Of a stretch of DNA of 39,473 nucleotides, positions 8,226 to 17,712 are shown piece by piece. The notes under the pieces are model-generated. The model was not told where the DNA came from. It made no database searches and was given only the letters and a program-made list of their open reading frames with translations. Source of the DNA: Pseudocolwellia sp. AS88 (GTDB lineage Bacteria; Pseudomonadota; Gammaproteobacteria; Enterobacterales; Alteromonadaceae); contig NZ_JAUPEC010000032.1 in the NCBI RefSeq assembly GCF_030551755.1, forward strand, positions 1-39,473, given 5' to 3'. Position 1 is the first letter of the stretch, and the number at the start of each line of letters is the position of its first letter. Made by a program: the position numbers and the translations under genes.

Positions 8226-10478
8226 CTAGTTAACCGCTAAGTGGTAAGCTCCAGTCCATTTATATACTTTACCGTTTACTTTCAATTTGTGCTTTTTAGA
8301 CGTTGAAGCATTGGTATTCGCTAAAATAAATACACTTTCATTGCCTTTTAAGTCTTTAATAGAAACAGCTGTATATTTCTCATCGTCGTGTACAACTTTC
8401 AACTCAGAAATACTGCTATTTGAGTTTGCTGAGAATTCTGATACAGGGTCATAAGATCCATGAGGCTCAATTACTGATGCAAAAACAGTATCTTTACTAT
8501 TGTCTCTGCGTAACATTATCGCCGCATCTCGACGAAGATTAAAGTTAGGATCGTTTGCACCTAATCGTGTTAACAATATTTCATCATTAGAGTCTGTTGC
8601 AGTTGTTAACGTGTAAAATCTGCCATCGCCTAACCATGAAAACTGAGTAGAATTAGCTGCAGCTTGGCCTTTACCTTCAAGATATAAATGCTGATAACCA
8701 TCTGAAGTACCTAGAGGATTTAAGCTCTTAGGAGAATCATACTCAAAGTTAGCTTCAATCATTTGTCCCATGTAGTAAAAAGGGAAGTCGTATTGATTTT
8801 TAGTCTCAGAGTTAACTTTCATAATGTCTAAAACAAAAGGTTTTTCAAAAGCTTCAAGCTTGATCATCGCCATTGTTCTATGCATTTTTGTACCAGGGTA
8901 CGCATTAGCTTCTGTAGCACTTACCACTTGAACATCATGATTTGAAGAATCAAAAACATAAAGGTCTGAATGGTATTTACTTCCTGTTTCATAATCACCA
9001 TTGAAATGTGATTTTTCGTTGATAGTAAGCGTGTTATGCGCAACGGTTTGTTTTGCCCAAGTTTTGTTTTCTTTAAGGTAGTTACCACCACCTTTTTGAC
9101 CAATATTTACAAAGCGCGATAAACCATAATCTTGAAGTACTTCATCGCCATTAGCGTATAAAGAATATGAAAGTTTATCGTAATGTCCATGACTTAAACC
9201 ATGAGCAGCATATTTAAACACTAAAGTTAAATCTTCATTGCCGTATCTTAAAATACCTACGCCACCTTGTTTACCATCATGCCCATCAGAATAATTAACT
9301 GACTTTTTAACAAAAGGCTTACCCTTTCCATCACGAACACCGATAGCAGCCTCAAGACCTGCTTCATTTAATAAAACAGCGCCTTGTTTTTCAACAATAC
9401 CCAATAACTTCGGATCTTGATTACCATAGTGGTATGCAATATCAACAGCTGTTACTAATGACGGCGTATAATAAGACATGCCTTTTTGACCATCATTCAA
9501 TGGGAAAAACTCACCATCAGCATCTGATAAGTTAAGTAATGCATCCACACCTTTTAATAGTACGTTATCTTTATGTTGAAACACCTTCATATCCGGCTTT
9601 ACGTTTTCCATACCAATACCAAAAATTAGGAATGGATACATTGCATAACGTTGATAATATGGACCTTCAGTGAAATAACCTTCAGGAGAGAAAGGGTCTT
9701 CAAGGTTAGCTAAGAAGCCTGCTTTTTGACCTTTAACTTTAATGAAACCACCATCGTTATCTTTTAAACCATAATCTAGGCCGTCATCTTCAATACCGTA
9801 TAGCGCTCGTTTTAATAACTCTGCGTCATCCATAACAAGTGCAATCATACCTACTGCGGCATTACCCCATGTACTATGGTTATGAATTCGGTTATAAAAC
9901 TGTGGATTTCCAATTGAGATATAGTCTGCAAATGGACGGAATAAGTTATCTTGTAATTGTTTATGCTCTGCTTCTGACAAGGTGTCATAAATAGCATCGT
10001 ATGCTTGGCTCATGTAAACCAACCAATTACTGTCATTCAGACATTGCCAAAAAAGCTTACCGCGCGCATAAGAACGCTCTTGTGGGTGAGCTGGTAAACC
10101 TTGATACATCGCTTCGTACTGAAACAACATATCTTTAATGTATGTAGCGTATTTATCATCTTGCAATATTTGATATAAAGCACCGGCTTTTTGCGCAATG
10201 ATAAAATTCTGTTTATGTCTTTGGTGCGTATAACCACCCGAGAAATCTTTTGGGATTGGCGTATCAATACCTAATGCAATTTCTGCATCAACTTGCTTTT
10301 GAACACTTTTTAACGTTGCATCGAATAAAGGCACTTTACCTAAGTTTTTTCTAATCTTCTCTACACCAGACTTAGTCATAATCAAGTTTGGGTGTTCGCC
10401 AGCTTGAGTAGTAAGTGGTATAGAAAGTGTTGTTACCATAAGTAACAGGGCTGTGATTTTAGTTTTTATCAACGCCAT
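8226..10478 (-). CDS. Oligoalginate lyase, polysaccharide lyase family 17
   Basis: Exolytic lyase that releases unsaturated uronate monomer (DEH) from alginate oligomers (EC 4.2.2.26), probably periplasmic. The 750-residue protein has a Sec signal (hydrophobic core, TTQA). It has an N-terminal alpha/alpha toroid with HNHSTWGNAA (about 201-210) and EGPYYQRYAMYP (about 271-282), the residues corresponding to the Asn/His/Tyr active site of Alg17C-type enzymes. A heparinase II/III-like beta-sandwich follows, with AAHGLSHGHYDKLSYSLY. The frame can be extended to a TTG at 10487, but that start has no Shine-Dalgarno. The ATG at 10478 gives a normal signal peptide, and GGAG lies just upstream of it, at the short spacing of 3 nt. 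Confidence 0.93.
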   Translation of the reverse strand: MALIKTKITALLLMVTTLSIPLTTQAGEHPNLIMTKSGVEKIRKNLGKVPLFDATLKSVQKQVDAEIALGIDTPIPKDFSGGYTHQRHKQNFIIAQKAGALYQILQDDKYATYIKDMLFQYEAMYQGLPAHPQERSYARGKLFWQCLNDSNWLVYMSQAYDAIYDTLSEAEHKQLQDNLFRPFADYISIGNPQFYNRIHNHSTWGNAAVGMIALVMDDAELLKRALYGIEDDGLDYGLKDNDGGFIKVKGQKAGFLANLEDPFSPEGYFTEGPYYQRYAMYPFLIFGIGMENVKPDMKVFQHKDNVLLKGVDALLNLSDADGEFFPLNDGQKGMSYYTPSLVTAVDIAYHYGNQDPKLLGIVEKQGAVLLNEAGLEAAIGVRDGKGKPFVKKSVNYSDGHDGKQGGVGILRYGNEDLTLVFKYAAHGLSHGHYDKLSYSLYANGDEVLQDYGLSRFVNIGQKGGGNYLKENKTWAKQTVAHNTLTINEKSHFNGDYETGSKYHSDLYVFDSSNHDVQVVSATEANAYPGTKMHRTMAMIKLEAFEKPFVLDIMKVNSETKNQYDFPFYYMGQMIEANFEYDSPKSLNPLGTSDGYQHLYLEGKGQAAANSTQFSWLGDGRFYTLTTATDSNDEILLTRLGANDPNFNLRRDAAIMLRRDNSKDTVFASVIEPHGSYDPVSEFSANSNSSISELKVVHDDEKYTAVSIKDLKGNESVFILANTNASTSKKHKLKVNGKVYKWTGAYHLAVN

Positions 10479-10589
10479 TTGCTCCAATTTATAATATTTA
10501 CGATAGGTAATCTTCTAGCCTAGTTATGACCAGTTAATTCTAATGGGTAGAAACATCTAATTGATGACCATATTCATTATATTTAAATG

Positions 10590-10616
10590 CTAACCCCAGC
10601 ATATAGCTGGGGTTAG
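10590..10616 (-). terminator. Hairpin downstream of the TonB receptor
   Basis: Perfect 11-bp stem CTAACCCCAGC (10590-10600) / GCTGGGGTTAG (10606-10616) with a 5-nt loop. It sits between the receptor stop and the PL17 gene. The downstream minus-strand sequence is AT-rich, without a clean T-run. It may reduce read-through or protect the receptor mRNA 3' end. Confidence 0.6.
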
Positions 10617-10658
10617 TTTAGTACTACTGTTTAACTTCTATATGATTATATATTCATA

Positions 10659-13600
10659 TTAGAAAGTATATGTTGCGCCAAACGTAACACGACGGTCAGT
10701 TATACCTTGAGCACATTGTAATGCGCCTTCGTTAACACAAGACTGAATAATATCAGACTTTGTTAAGTTAACAGCTTCAACACCAAGGTTTAACTGGTCA
10801 TTAACGTCATAGCTAACACTCGCATTAAGTTGACCTCTGTCATGTGTAACAACAGGGAAACCTAAAGTAGAGTTAAGTGATGCACCCGCTGCAGTATCTT
10901 CAGTACGGAACGCTTCACGCCACGTGTAACGTAATCTTGCTGAAAGACCAAACTTCTCATAGTACAAAGTAAAGTTGTAAGCATTTTCAGAGAAATCAAG
11001 TAATCCTTGGTTTAACGTATATTCTACAAACTGTGAGTCATCATAAACGCCTTGAGAAGCATTTAATATATCGATACCACGTGGGTTAGCTACTGTATAA
11101 ACAGTTGAGCCTCCTTTGAAGTCTTGAATGGTGTAGTTAGCTTGGATACCAAAACCAGAAGCCCAACCTAAATCATCTTCAAAGCTAGAAAGATCATATT
11201 GAAATGCCATCTCAAAACCAGTTTGAGTTAATGTAGCAGGGTCATTTACAATTGACTCTTTATCAACACATAAACCTACAGTGTTAGCATCACCTAATGA
11301 ATTAGGGATAACAGCAGGATTATAAATACCACCATCAACACAACCTAAGTCAAAGAAACGATTACCGTTTGCATCAGTAGGAGCTGTATCTAAGATAGAA
11401 CTAAAGATGTTTGTACGTTCTTTCTTAAAGTAACCAATACTTACAACTGCTGCTTCTGCAAAGTACCACTCTGCTGAAATATCTAATGATGTAATTTCTT
11501 CAGGTTCTAATTCTGGATTACCAATCTCAACTGATTGGTTTTCGTTAACACCATAAGATACAGATGTATTTAAGTTACCAAAATCAGGACGACGTATATC
11601 TTTACCCCACGCCATTCTTAAAACAACATCTTCATGAACATCAGCAACAATATTTATGCGAGGTAATACGTAGCTATAGTCACCTTTGTTAGTAACTTGA
11701 GAAACTACGCCATCAATTTCAGTATTACCAATTGAAGAAATGTCTGTTTCTATATAACGAGCACCAAAATTACCGCGAAGCCATTCATATTCGAAATTTG
11801 CTTGAGCATATAATGCTGTTGTATCTTCTTCAACTTTAAAAGCAGCTGTTGCACTTGGTTCTTGATTTAAATAATCAACACCATTACTGAAAGTAAAACC
11901 TTGTGCTTCCATGTCTGCACGGTGAGTATCCATAGCTGTATGAATAGTATCAATTACTTGTTGTGGATTGTTATAAGCTATATCAGGATTAATGATGATA
12001 AAGTCACGCATTGCTAATTCGCGACCATCTTGTTCACCAAAGTTATCTTGACCTAAAACTAATAAATCAGAAAATAATGCACCGCTTGGGCTATCAATCA
12101 TTTTACTGAAGCCACCGATTCTGTCTGAAACAGTTACAGCTTCATGTTCAGTTTCGTTATAACGCAAACCAACATCAACAGATGTAATTACACTATTATC
12201 AAAAAAGTAAGTTCCATCTATACGGAATGATGTGTCACTGTTTTCTGTGCTGCTATCACTGAAGTCAACTTGATCTAATACAACATTGTTAGGGTCAGTT
12301 AATTGAGCTGTTGTGGGAGCATAAATAGAGTTTTCATTAATACCAAATGATAGTAGCTCGCCTGTTAAGTCGTAAGCAAACGGTACGGAGTTATCGTTAC
12401 TAGTATTCGAAGTAATGTTACCACTACCATCAAGTCCATCTAATGGGGCATTTGGATTGATAAAGTTTAATTGTGTGTTTAACTTTGGTTTAGTTGTTTC
12501 TGAACTAGCATGTGAGAATTCAGTACTAACAAATAAGTTGCTAGTTGCTTGCCATTCACCACCAATTCTAATTAATTTACTTTTAGTTAAACGAGCTTCT
12601 GTATCACTGTTAAAACGTAAATTTGGATCATCATCATCCACTGACGGCATTGGTTCAATCACACCTGTTTGTGCTGCTTGAATACTACCAAAATCAACAC
12701 CACTAAGTGAACCAAAGTTAACTGTTTCAAACGATGAAGGCACCGATTGATTAAGTACGGAGTTAATACCTGAAGCTTGCACACGAGAGCTTTCTTGACG
12801 AACTTCTTGATCTGTTAAAATTGCATCAACGAAAAATTTCATATCATCGTTAGGTGCGTATTCTATTGTACCCGCGAAGTTTTTAGTCTCATATTCAAAG
12901 TTTTCAATTTCTTGGTTTAAGAATTGAATACCTAGGAAGTCAAAATCTTGAGCAGCAGGACGACTAGTTGCTTGGTCTTCTAAAGAACCACTACGTACAA
13001 CATCAGCATTAATATTTTCAACAAGGCTACCATCTCGGTCAACACGAGGTCTAAATGCTGTAGCTTCTTGTCTAGTGATACTACCACTCACAACAATACC
13101 GAATTTACCACCGTTATCTAATTCCCAGTTATCACCATAAGCACCTGATAATCTTGGTTGTACACCATCAGTGGTAAGACTGCTATCTTCACCTTGTATA
13201 CGAACAGAACCTAAAGTTTCAGTCAATTCAAGAGGGCGAATAGTACGTAAATTTACAGTACCACCAACTGAACCTTCAGTTGTTTTCGCTTCACCTGCTT
13301 TAATTACTTCAACACCAGCAATAATACCTGCAGATAAATCTTCAAAGTTCATGCCGCTTCGGCCATCGCCTGTACCTACTGTCGATGCACCATTAATTTC
13401 AACGCGGTTATCATTACTACCACGGATTTGAACACCAGTACCGATACCAGCTGTACGAGTAATTTGGATACCAGTAACGTTCTCTAGTACTTCTGCTAAG
13501 TTTTGGTCAGGAAGTTTACCGATATCTACAGCTTCAATAACTTCGATTAGGTTGGTTGTATCACGTTTTTCTGCAAGTGCGCTAGTAAGAGAGCTACGAA

Positions 13601-13730
13601 TACCCGTAACTTGAATAACTTCTACTGCTTCTTCGGCTTGGGCTTGTTCTGCAGCATTAACTGATGCGGTCATATTTAAAGCTGAAGCTGCAAATACAGC
13701 TAAGCTTATCTTAGATAGTTTGTATTTCAT
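10659..13730 (-). CDS. TonB-dependent receptor (alginate oligomer uptake)
   Basis: A 1023-residue outer-membrane receptor of the TonB-Xanth-Caul (TIGR01782-like) type. It has a signal peptide ending SVNAAEQA. The TonB-box region EVIQVTGIRSS is near residues 37-47. The plug carries KLPDQNLAEVLENVTGIQI, VQIRGSNDNRVEING and GVEVIKAGEAKTTEGSVGGTVNLRT-type motifs, followed by a long beta-barrel ending in aromatic YTF. It lies immediately upstream of PL17 and downstream of PL7, PL6 and TRAP genes on the same strand, so an alginate oligosaccharide is the likely substrate; this is context inference. GGGGA lies 8 nt before the ATG. The 930-bp upstream region holds several palindromes that may be operators. 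Confidence 0.92.
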   Translation of the reverse strand: MKYKLSKISLAVFAASALNMTASVNAAEQAQAEEAVEVIQVTGIRSSLTSALAEKRDTTNLIEVIEAVDIGKLPDQNLAEVLENVTGIQITRTAGIGTGVQIRGSNDNRVEINGASTVGTGDGRSGMNFEDLSAGIIAGVEVIKAGEAKTTEGSVGGTVNLRTIRPLELTETLGSVRIQGEDSSLTTDGVQPRLSGAYGDNWELDNGGKFGIVVSGSITRQEATAFRPRVDRDGSLVENINADVVRSGSLEDQATSRPAAQDFDFLGIQFLNQEIENFEYETKNFAGTIEYAPNDDMKFFVDAILTDQEVRQESSRVQASGINSVLNQSVPSSFETVNFGSLSGVDFGSIQAAQTGVIEPMPSVDDDDPNLRFNSDTEARLTKSKLIRIGGEWQATSNLFVSTEFSHASSETTKPKLNTQLNFINPNAPLDGLDGSGNITSNTSNDNSVPFAYDLTGELLSFGINENSIYAPTTAQLTDPNNVVLDQVDFSDSSTENSDTSFRIDGTYFFDNSVITSVDVGLRYNETEHEAVTVSDRIGGFSKMIDSPSGALFSDLLVLGQDNFGEQDGRELAMRDFIIINPDIAYNNPQQVIDTIHTAMDTHRADMEAQGFTFSNGVDYLNQEPSATAAFKVEEDTTALYAQANFEYEWLRGNFGARYIETDISSIGNTEIDGVVSQVTNKGDYSYVLPRINIVADVHEDVVLRMAWGKDIRRPDFGNLNTSVSYGVNENQSVEIGNPELEPEEITSLDISAEWYFAEAAVVSIGYFKKERTNIFSSILDTAPTDANGNRFFDLGCVDGGIYNPAVIPNSLGDANTVGLCVDKESIVNDPATLTQTGFEMAFQYDLSSFEDDLGWASGFGIQANYTIQDFKGGSTVYTVANPRGIDILNASQGVYDDSQFVEYTLNQGLLDFSENAYNFTLYYEKFGLSARLRYTWREAFRTEDTAAGASLNSTLGFPVVTHDRGQLNASVSYDVNDQLNLGVEAVNLTKSDIIQSCVNEGALQCAQGITDRRVTFGATYTF

Positions 13731-13850
13731 TTTGTATCCCCGGTTGTCGCGTCAAAAAAATGCCTTACTTTTTAACACCACATTGTTTAATTTATAATTA
13801 TTGATCTTGTAACATCAAGATGACAGAAAACTGCCAACAACTTTCTTGTA

Positions 13851-13991
13851 TTGTCATGACAAAATATTTCACGAAAAGCAATATTGGTCAACCTTTTTCA
13901 TTAAAAAATAAATTGGCCAATCCAATATTGGTTAACTTTAAATACAATCCAATAGGATATTTAAATGGTTTTTTGGTATTACCAATATTGG
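13851..13991. promoter_or_regulatory. Cluster of palindromic operator candidates upstream of the TonB receptor
   Basis: Six exact palindromes lie in 141 bp. They are TTGTCATGACAA (13851-13862), CAATATTG (13879-13886), TTGGCCAA (13913-13920), CCAATATTGG (13922-13931), TTGGTATTACCAA (13973-13985) and a second CCAATATTGG (13982-13991) overlapping the last. The TTGGTA-TACCAA core resembles operators of GntR/FCD uronate regulators such as UxuR/ExuR. They lie 120-260 bp upstream of the receptor ATG. Confidence 0.45.
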
Positions 13992-14239
13992 AGTTTTATA
14001 TATCCAAAAAATCTCAAGAATCTTGTGTTAACAGTTTACCTCCATATAGATCAATAGATTAACTCGATTAATATTTCTACAAATGTCAGAAACCAAATAT
14101 CTTTCTGACTATATTTATATATAGCAATGAATCGTGGAATCGTCCAAAAAATAATTAAATCTATTTCATATACCGATCAGGCATAAAGTATTACTAAAAT
14201 TAAGAAAAATGGTCTAAAGACTGCGCCCTAAAATAAATA

Positions 14240-14267
14240 GCAAAAGTGATTTAACATCACATTTTGC
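14240..14267. repeat. Inverted repeat in the receptor upstream region
   Basis: Arms GCAAAAGTGAT (14240-14250) and ATCACATTTTGC (14256-14267) pair along 11 bp with one bulged A and a 5-nt loop. There is no T-run on either side. It could be part of an untranslated RNA or an operator; the function is unknown. Confidence 0.4.
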
Positions 14268-14613
14268 ACTAAAAGCCAGCTATACATGAGCTTTGACTAT
14301 TTAACAATTAGAATATTTTATGAACAAAAAGGATAAAAGGAAGTTAAATTATTGAAGTCTGGTCATTCTGCCCAAAATATAGAAAAAATATAACAGACGG
14401 AAAATGAAGATATTATGATGTATAAATTATTGTCTACACCGTCCCTTAAATTGTATGACCTATTTATATATATGTACTAATAATAATTTTAGATTGGTTA
14501 TTACTTGAAACGACCTGAAGTCCTCTATAAACAGAATAGACCTAGCCAATATTATATTGATGGCAATGTGTACTCTTTTTAATTCAAGTAACTTAGAAGC
14601 TGAGATAGGAGGT

Positions 14614-14640
14614 GTTAGCAACCTAAACAAGGTTGCTAAC
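14614..14640 (-). terminator. Hairpin downstream of the second PL7 gene
   Basis: Perfect 10-bp stem GTTAGCAACC (14614-14623) / GGTTGCTAAC (14631-14640), 7-nt loop, 22 bp past the PL7 stop. It lacks a U-run on the minus strand, so intrinsic termination may be inefficient. Confidence 0.6.
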
Positions 14641-14661
14641 TAAACTTAGTTTCTATTATGG

Positions 14662-15786
14662 TTAATTTTTAGGTTTTTGTGCAATATCTGTCGTCAATCG
14701 CATAAATGTTACTTGGGTATAATCACCATTAGCTTTATCTACTTCCCAATCACCTGTACCAGGACATGCAGGGTAACGGAAGCTAGGAGCGTCTGCTGTA
14801 CTACATTGATTATATGCACCCGCTTTAAAGTGATTACCCTCACCTGTATAGCCTTTAGGATTATCTAACTCATCAACCTTGCCATAAGCATCTACATTGT
14901 TGGTTAAATCAATTTCAAACTTAGTTGTTCCATGGCGTGCATTGGTAAAACTTAAATACATGGTATTTTCATACACATTGACTTCATAGCTGAAAGCTTC
15001 ATCTAACGCTATACCACCTTCATCAGGTTCATCCATATCTAACCAGCCTTTACCCCACACTGGGTAACTGATATCAATTCTATTTGGATCGTCTTTTTCT
15101 AGATTACGCTCATAATTCCAAAATACAGAACCATATTTATGATCTGGTAGCTTTTTATAATAAATCTTTAAAGGTTCGTTACCCCAACCATAGCCTTCTC
15201 CTTCATCTCTACGCTTTTTATCTTGAACAGCATGTACTTGACCAACAACAACTGAAAATGCAGTAGGTTTTTCTGCATATTTAGCACGTGTAGAAACATG
15301 ATTAACTTTAAGTGTTGCTTGTAAGTTACCTCCAATTTGCGCAAATTGGTCAGCACGTCGGTTAGCCTTAAGAGCAAAGTTATTTTTGAAGTCTCTCTTC
15401 TTGCCTTTTATGCCACCTAACATATGATGTAACTCACTACGCGTATTTGTTGAGTTAACAGAAGTAATCGCTTTATTAGGCGCAGCAAACACCATATTGC
15501 CATCGGCATCTAAATAGAAATAATCTGGGTGCTGGTAAGTTTGAAAATCTTTAATACCAATAACATCAACAATGCCGTCTTTGTCTGTATCGGTAGGTGC
15601 ATCAATTTGCCATTGTGTCAGATCAAACTTTTCTGCAGGGAACATAACACGCTGTTCACTTGTGGCTGAACCTGCTTCATTATTTGTATTAGCACTTTCA
15701 CTATCTGTTATTACACAGCCTTGCAGAGTTAAAGTACCTAATGCTATTGCACTGAAAGGAAATAGTAATTTTCTTATATTCATCAT
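14662..15786 (-). CDS. Alginate lyase, polysaccharide lyase family 7, lipoprotein (QVH type)
   Basis: Second PL7 alginate lyase, 374 residues, with lipobox LQGC (Cys24). It shows RSELHHML (116-123), QVH (183-185) and HFKAGAYNQ (319-327). The central motif is QVH, associated in PL7 with polyM preference, in contrast to QIH in the paralogue at 7005-8093. DTDKDGIVDV (66-75) again resembles a calcium loop. The frame also has a GTG at 15792; the ATG at 15786 has a GAG-type Shine-Dalgarno 5 nt upstream and starts the signal peptide cleanly. It follows the gluconokinase gene by 88 bp, so it could be the last cistron of the TRAP operon. Confidence 0.93.
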   Translation of the reverse strand: MMNIRKLLFPFSAIALGTLTLQGCVITDSESANTNNEAGSATSEQRVMFPAEKFDLTQWQIDAPTDTDKDGIVDVIGIKDFQTYQHPDYFYLDADGNMVFAAPNKAITSVNSTNTRSELHHMLGGIKGKKRDFKNNFALKANRRADQFAQIGGNLQATLKVNHVSTRAKYAEKPTAFSVVVGQVHAVQDKKRRDEGEGYGWGNEPLKIYYKKLPDHKYGSVFWNYERNLEKDDPNRIDISYPVWGKGWLDMDEPDEGGIALDEAFSYEVNVYENTMYLSFTNARHGTTKFEIDLTNNVDAYGKVDELDNPKGYTGEGNHFKAGAYNQCSTADAPSFRYPACPGTGDWEVDKANGDYTQVTFMRLTTDIAQKPKN

Positions 15787-15874
15787 TTTCACTCAGTTAT
15801 CATCGCGCTGTATGGCGAATTATTGTTACAGGGAATAAAACAGTTAAAACCTTAAAGGAAATATATAAAACTGC

Positions 15875-16357
15875 TTATGTTATTTTTTGTAAAATCTCAG
15901 AAATCATCTCATCTAAAGAGTTAGTGATTGGCACCGTTATAGCTTCTTTAGGAATTTCTAAAGTCGCGAACTGGCTTTGTAATAATGTTTCAGGCATAAA
16001 GTGCGACTCTCGATTACGTAAACGTGACGATAAGACCTCTTGGCTACCTTCTAGATAAATAAATTTCACAACTTGGTTTGTCGTTGAGCTTAAAAGGTCT
16101 CGGTAACTTTGCTTTAAAGCAGAACACGCTAAAACAGCACCGCCATTCTTTTCCCATTCAACAATATTATTAGCGAGTAAGGTTAACCAAGGCTGACGAT
16201 CTTCATCGTTCAACGGAGTGCCTTGCGACATTTTTTCGATACTTTCAGGAAAATGGAAATCGTCAGCATCGTAAAAAGGTACTGATAGTTTTTCAGATAA
16301 AAGGCTACCTACGGTGGATTTCCCACAACCGCTCACCCCCATTACTATATAAATCAT
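15875..16357 (-). CDS. gntK: Gluconokinase-family kinase
   Basis: A 160-residue P-loop kinase that by family phosphorylates gluconate to 6-phosphogluconate (EC 2.7.1.12). It has Walker A GVSGCGKST at 7-15, then YDADDFHFPESIEKM, GTPLNDEDRQPWL and ACSALKQSYRD, all GntK hallmarks. The length is normal (E. coli GntK 175, IdnK 187). It lies 54 bp after the TRAP large permease and before a PL7 lyase. This suggests the imported substrate is an aldonate or related sugar acid, or that the kinase has a modified substrate in alginate catabolism. The fold assignment is firm; the substrate is inferred. Confidence 0.88.
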   Translation of the reverse strand: MIYIVMGVSGCGKSTVGSLLSEKLSVPFYDADDFHFPESIEKMSQGTPLNDEDRQPWLTLLANNIVEWEKNGGAVLACSALKQSYRDLLSSTTNQVVKFIYLEGSQEVLSSRLRNRESHFMPETLLQSQFATLEIPKEAITVPITNSLDEMISEILQKIT

Positions 16358-16411
16358 AAAAACACTCTAATTAAGTTAAAAACCAAAAACTGATATAAAT
16401 TTAATACAAGG

Positions 16412-17710
16412 CTAATACAGGCCAAAGAGTTTAGGCAGAAATTCACTAATCGCTGGTACATAAGTGACTAACATCAATATACAAAACATTGCGATGTAAA
16501 GAGGCATTAATGGACGAATAATTTTACCTATCGTGGTTTTTGCTACCGCACAACTAACAAATAATACGGCGCCAACAGGAGGTGAACAAAGGCCTATTGA
16601 TAAGTTAAGTACAATCATAATACCAAAGTGTAATGGCGACATACCCAGCTCAAGTGCTACAGGTAAAAAGATTGGCGTAAAAATAAGTACAGCTGGAGTC
16701 ATATCCATAAAGGCACCAACAGCAAGTAAAGTCAGGTTGATGATCAATAGAATTAATAGCGGGTTATCACTTAACATTAATAAGAAGTCGGTGATTGCTT
16801 GCGGGATATTTTCATAAGATAAAATCCACGACATGGCTGATGACGCGCCAATTAACAACATAACAATCGCAGTAGTTTCACCTGACTTTAATAAAATAGC
16901 AGGCAGTTGCGACACTTTAACTTCTTTATAAAAAACAACCGATAACAGTAAAGAGTAAAGAACCGCAATAGCGCCAGCTTCAGTTGGCGTAAATATGCCG
17001 CCAATAATACCGCCAATAATAATAAAAATAAGGAACAAGCTAGGTACAGCAGCAAGCACTTTTTTCGCCATTACTTTAACAGGCACGCGTGCTTCAGTTG
17101 GGTAACCATTTATTTTGGCATAACCTGAACAAACCAGCATTAGCGCTAAAGACACTAAAATACCAGGTAAGTAACCCGCAACAAAAAGTGCAGCAATAGA
17201 AACACCGCCACTAGCAATAGCGTAAATAATTAAAATACTACTTGGTGGAATTAACATACCCGTTGTAGCTGCAGCGCCCGTTACCGCGGCACTAAATTCT
17301 CGGCTATAGCCCTTTTTTTCCATTTCAGGGATCATAAAGCTACCAATAGCGCTGGTTGCTGCAACCGCTGAACCTGAAATAGCGCCAAAAAGTGTACACG
17401 ACAATACATTTACCAAAGCAAGTCCACCTGGCAACATACCAATTAATGCCATAGCACATTCTATCAAACGTCGAGCGATACCGCCCTGCCCCATGATCAA
17501 CCCTGATAACACAAAAAATGGAATAGCTAACAAAGCAAAACTATCTATACCACCCGCTAATCGTTGAGCAATAGTCGTAGCTGCAGGAATGAAATCTATA
17601 CTGTAAAGCATGGTAACAAAGGTCGCTATACCAATACTGAATGAAATAGGGATATTCATAATTAACAATACAAGAAAAACTGACAATAAAATAAGTCCTG
17701 AGAATTCCAT
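16412..17710 (-). CDS. dctM: TRAP transporter, large permease subunit (DctM type)
   Basis: A 432-residue protein with about 12 membrane segments, the main membrane subunit of a sodium-driven tripartite ATP-independent transporter. Family motifs include FFVLSGLIMGQGGIARRLI, GAISGSAVAATSAIGS and ATTGMLIPPSSILIIYA. It starts 2 bp after the small-permease stop, with AAGGGAG as Shine-Dalgarno inside the end of that gene, so the two are translationally linked. Context (DctP, DctQ, gluconokinase, alginate lyases) points to import of a uronate-type acid. Confidence 0.93.
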   Translation of the reverse strand: MEFSGLILLSVFLVLLIMNIPISFSIGIATFVTMLYSIDFIPAATTIAQRLAGGIDSFALLAIPFFVLSGLIMGQGGIARRLIECAMALIGMLPGGLALVNVLSCTLFGAISGSAVAATSAIGSFMIPEMEKKGYSREFSAAVTGAAATTGMLIPPSSILIIYAIASGGVSIAALFVAGYLPGILVSLALMLVCSGYAKINGYPTEARVPVKVMAKKVLAAVPSLFLIFIIIGGIIGGIFTPTEAGAIAVLYSLLLSVVFYKEVKVSQLPAILLKSGETTAIVMLLIGASSAMSWILSYENIPQAITDFLLMLSDNPLLILLIINLTLLAVGAFMDMTPAVLIFTPIFLPVALELGMSPLHFGIMIVLNLSIGLCSPPVGAVLFVSCAVAKTTIGKIIRPLMPLYIAMFCILMLVTYVPAISEFLPKLFGLY

Positions 17711-17712
17711 GA

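Larger units (their letters stand above)
13731..14661. other. Long regulatory gap upstream of the TonB receptor
   Basis: A 931-bp AT-rich region between the receptor start and the stop of the second PL7 gene. It carries a cluster of palindromes at 13851-13991 (listed separately), an inverted repeat at 14240-14267 and a hairpin at 14614-14640. The open frame at 13820-14062 has atypical composition and no homology that I recognise, so I do not call it. About 350 bp (14268-14613) show nothing recognisable. Confidence 0.6.

Noticed and set aside
8226-10478. PL17 protein considered as a heparinase/heparan lyase because of its heparinase II/III-like domain
   Set aside because: The N-terminal toroid motifs and the neighbouring PL6 and PL7 genes fit oligoalginate lyase.
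8226-10487. TTG at 10487 as PL17 start
   Set aside because: It has no upstream Shine-Dalgarno; the downstream ATG at 10478 begins a clean signal peptide.
13820-14062. 80-codon plus-strand frame upstream of the TonB receptor
   Set aside because: Composition follows the AT-rich gap, it overlaps the palindrome cluster, it has no clear Shine-Dalgarno and resembles no known protein.
14200-14235. TGGTCTAAAGACTG considered as a FadR or GntR operator
   Set aside because: It lacks the TGGT-N3-ACCA layout and is not repeated in the locus.
15875-16357. Kinase considered as KDG kinase
   Set aside because: It is a P-loop GntK-family protein, whereas KdgK belongs to the PfkB ribokinase fold.
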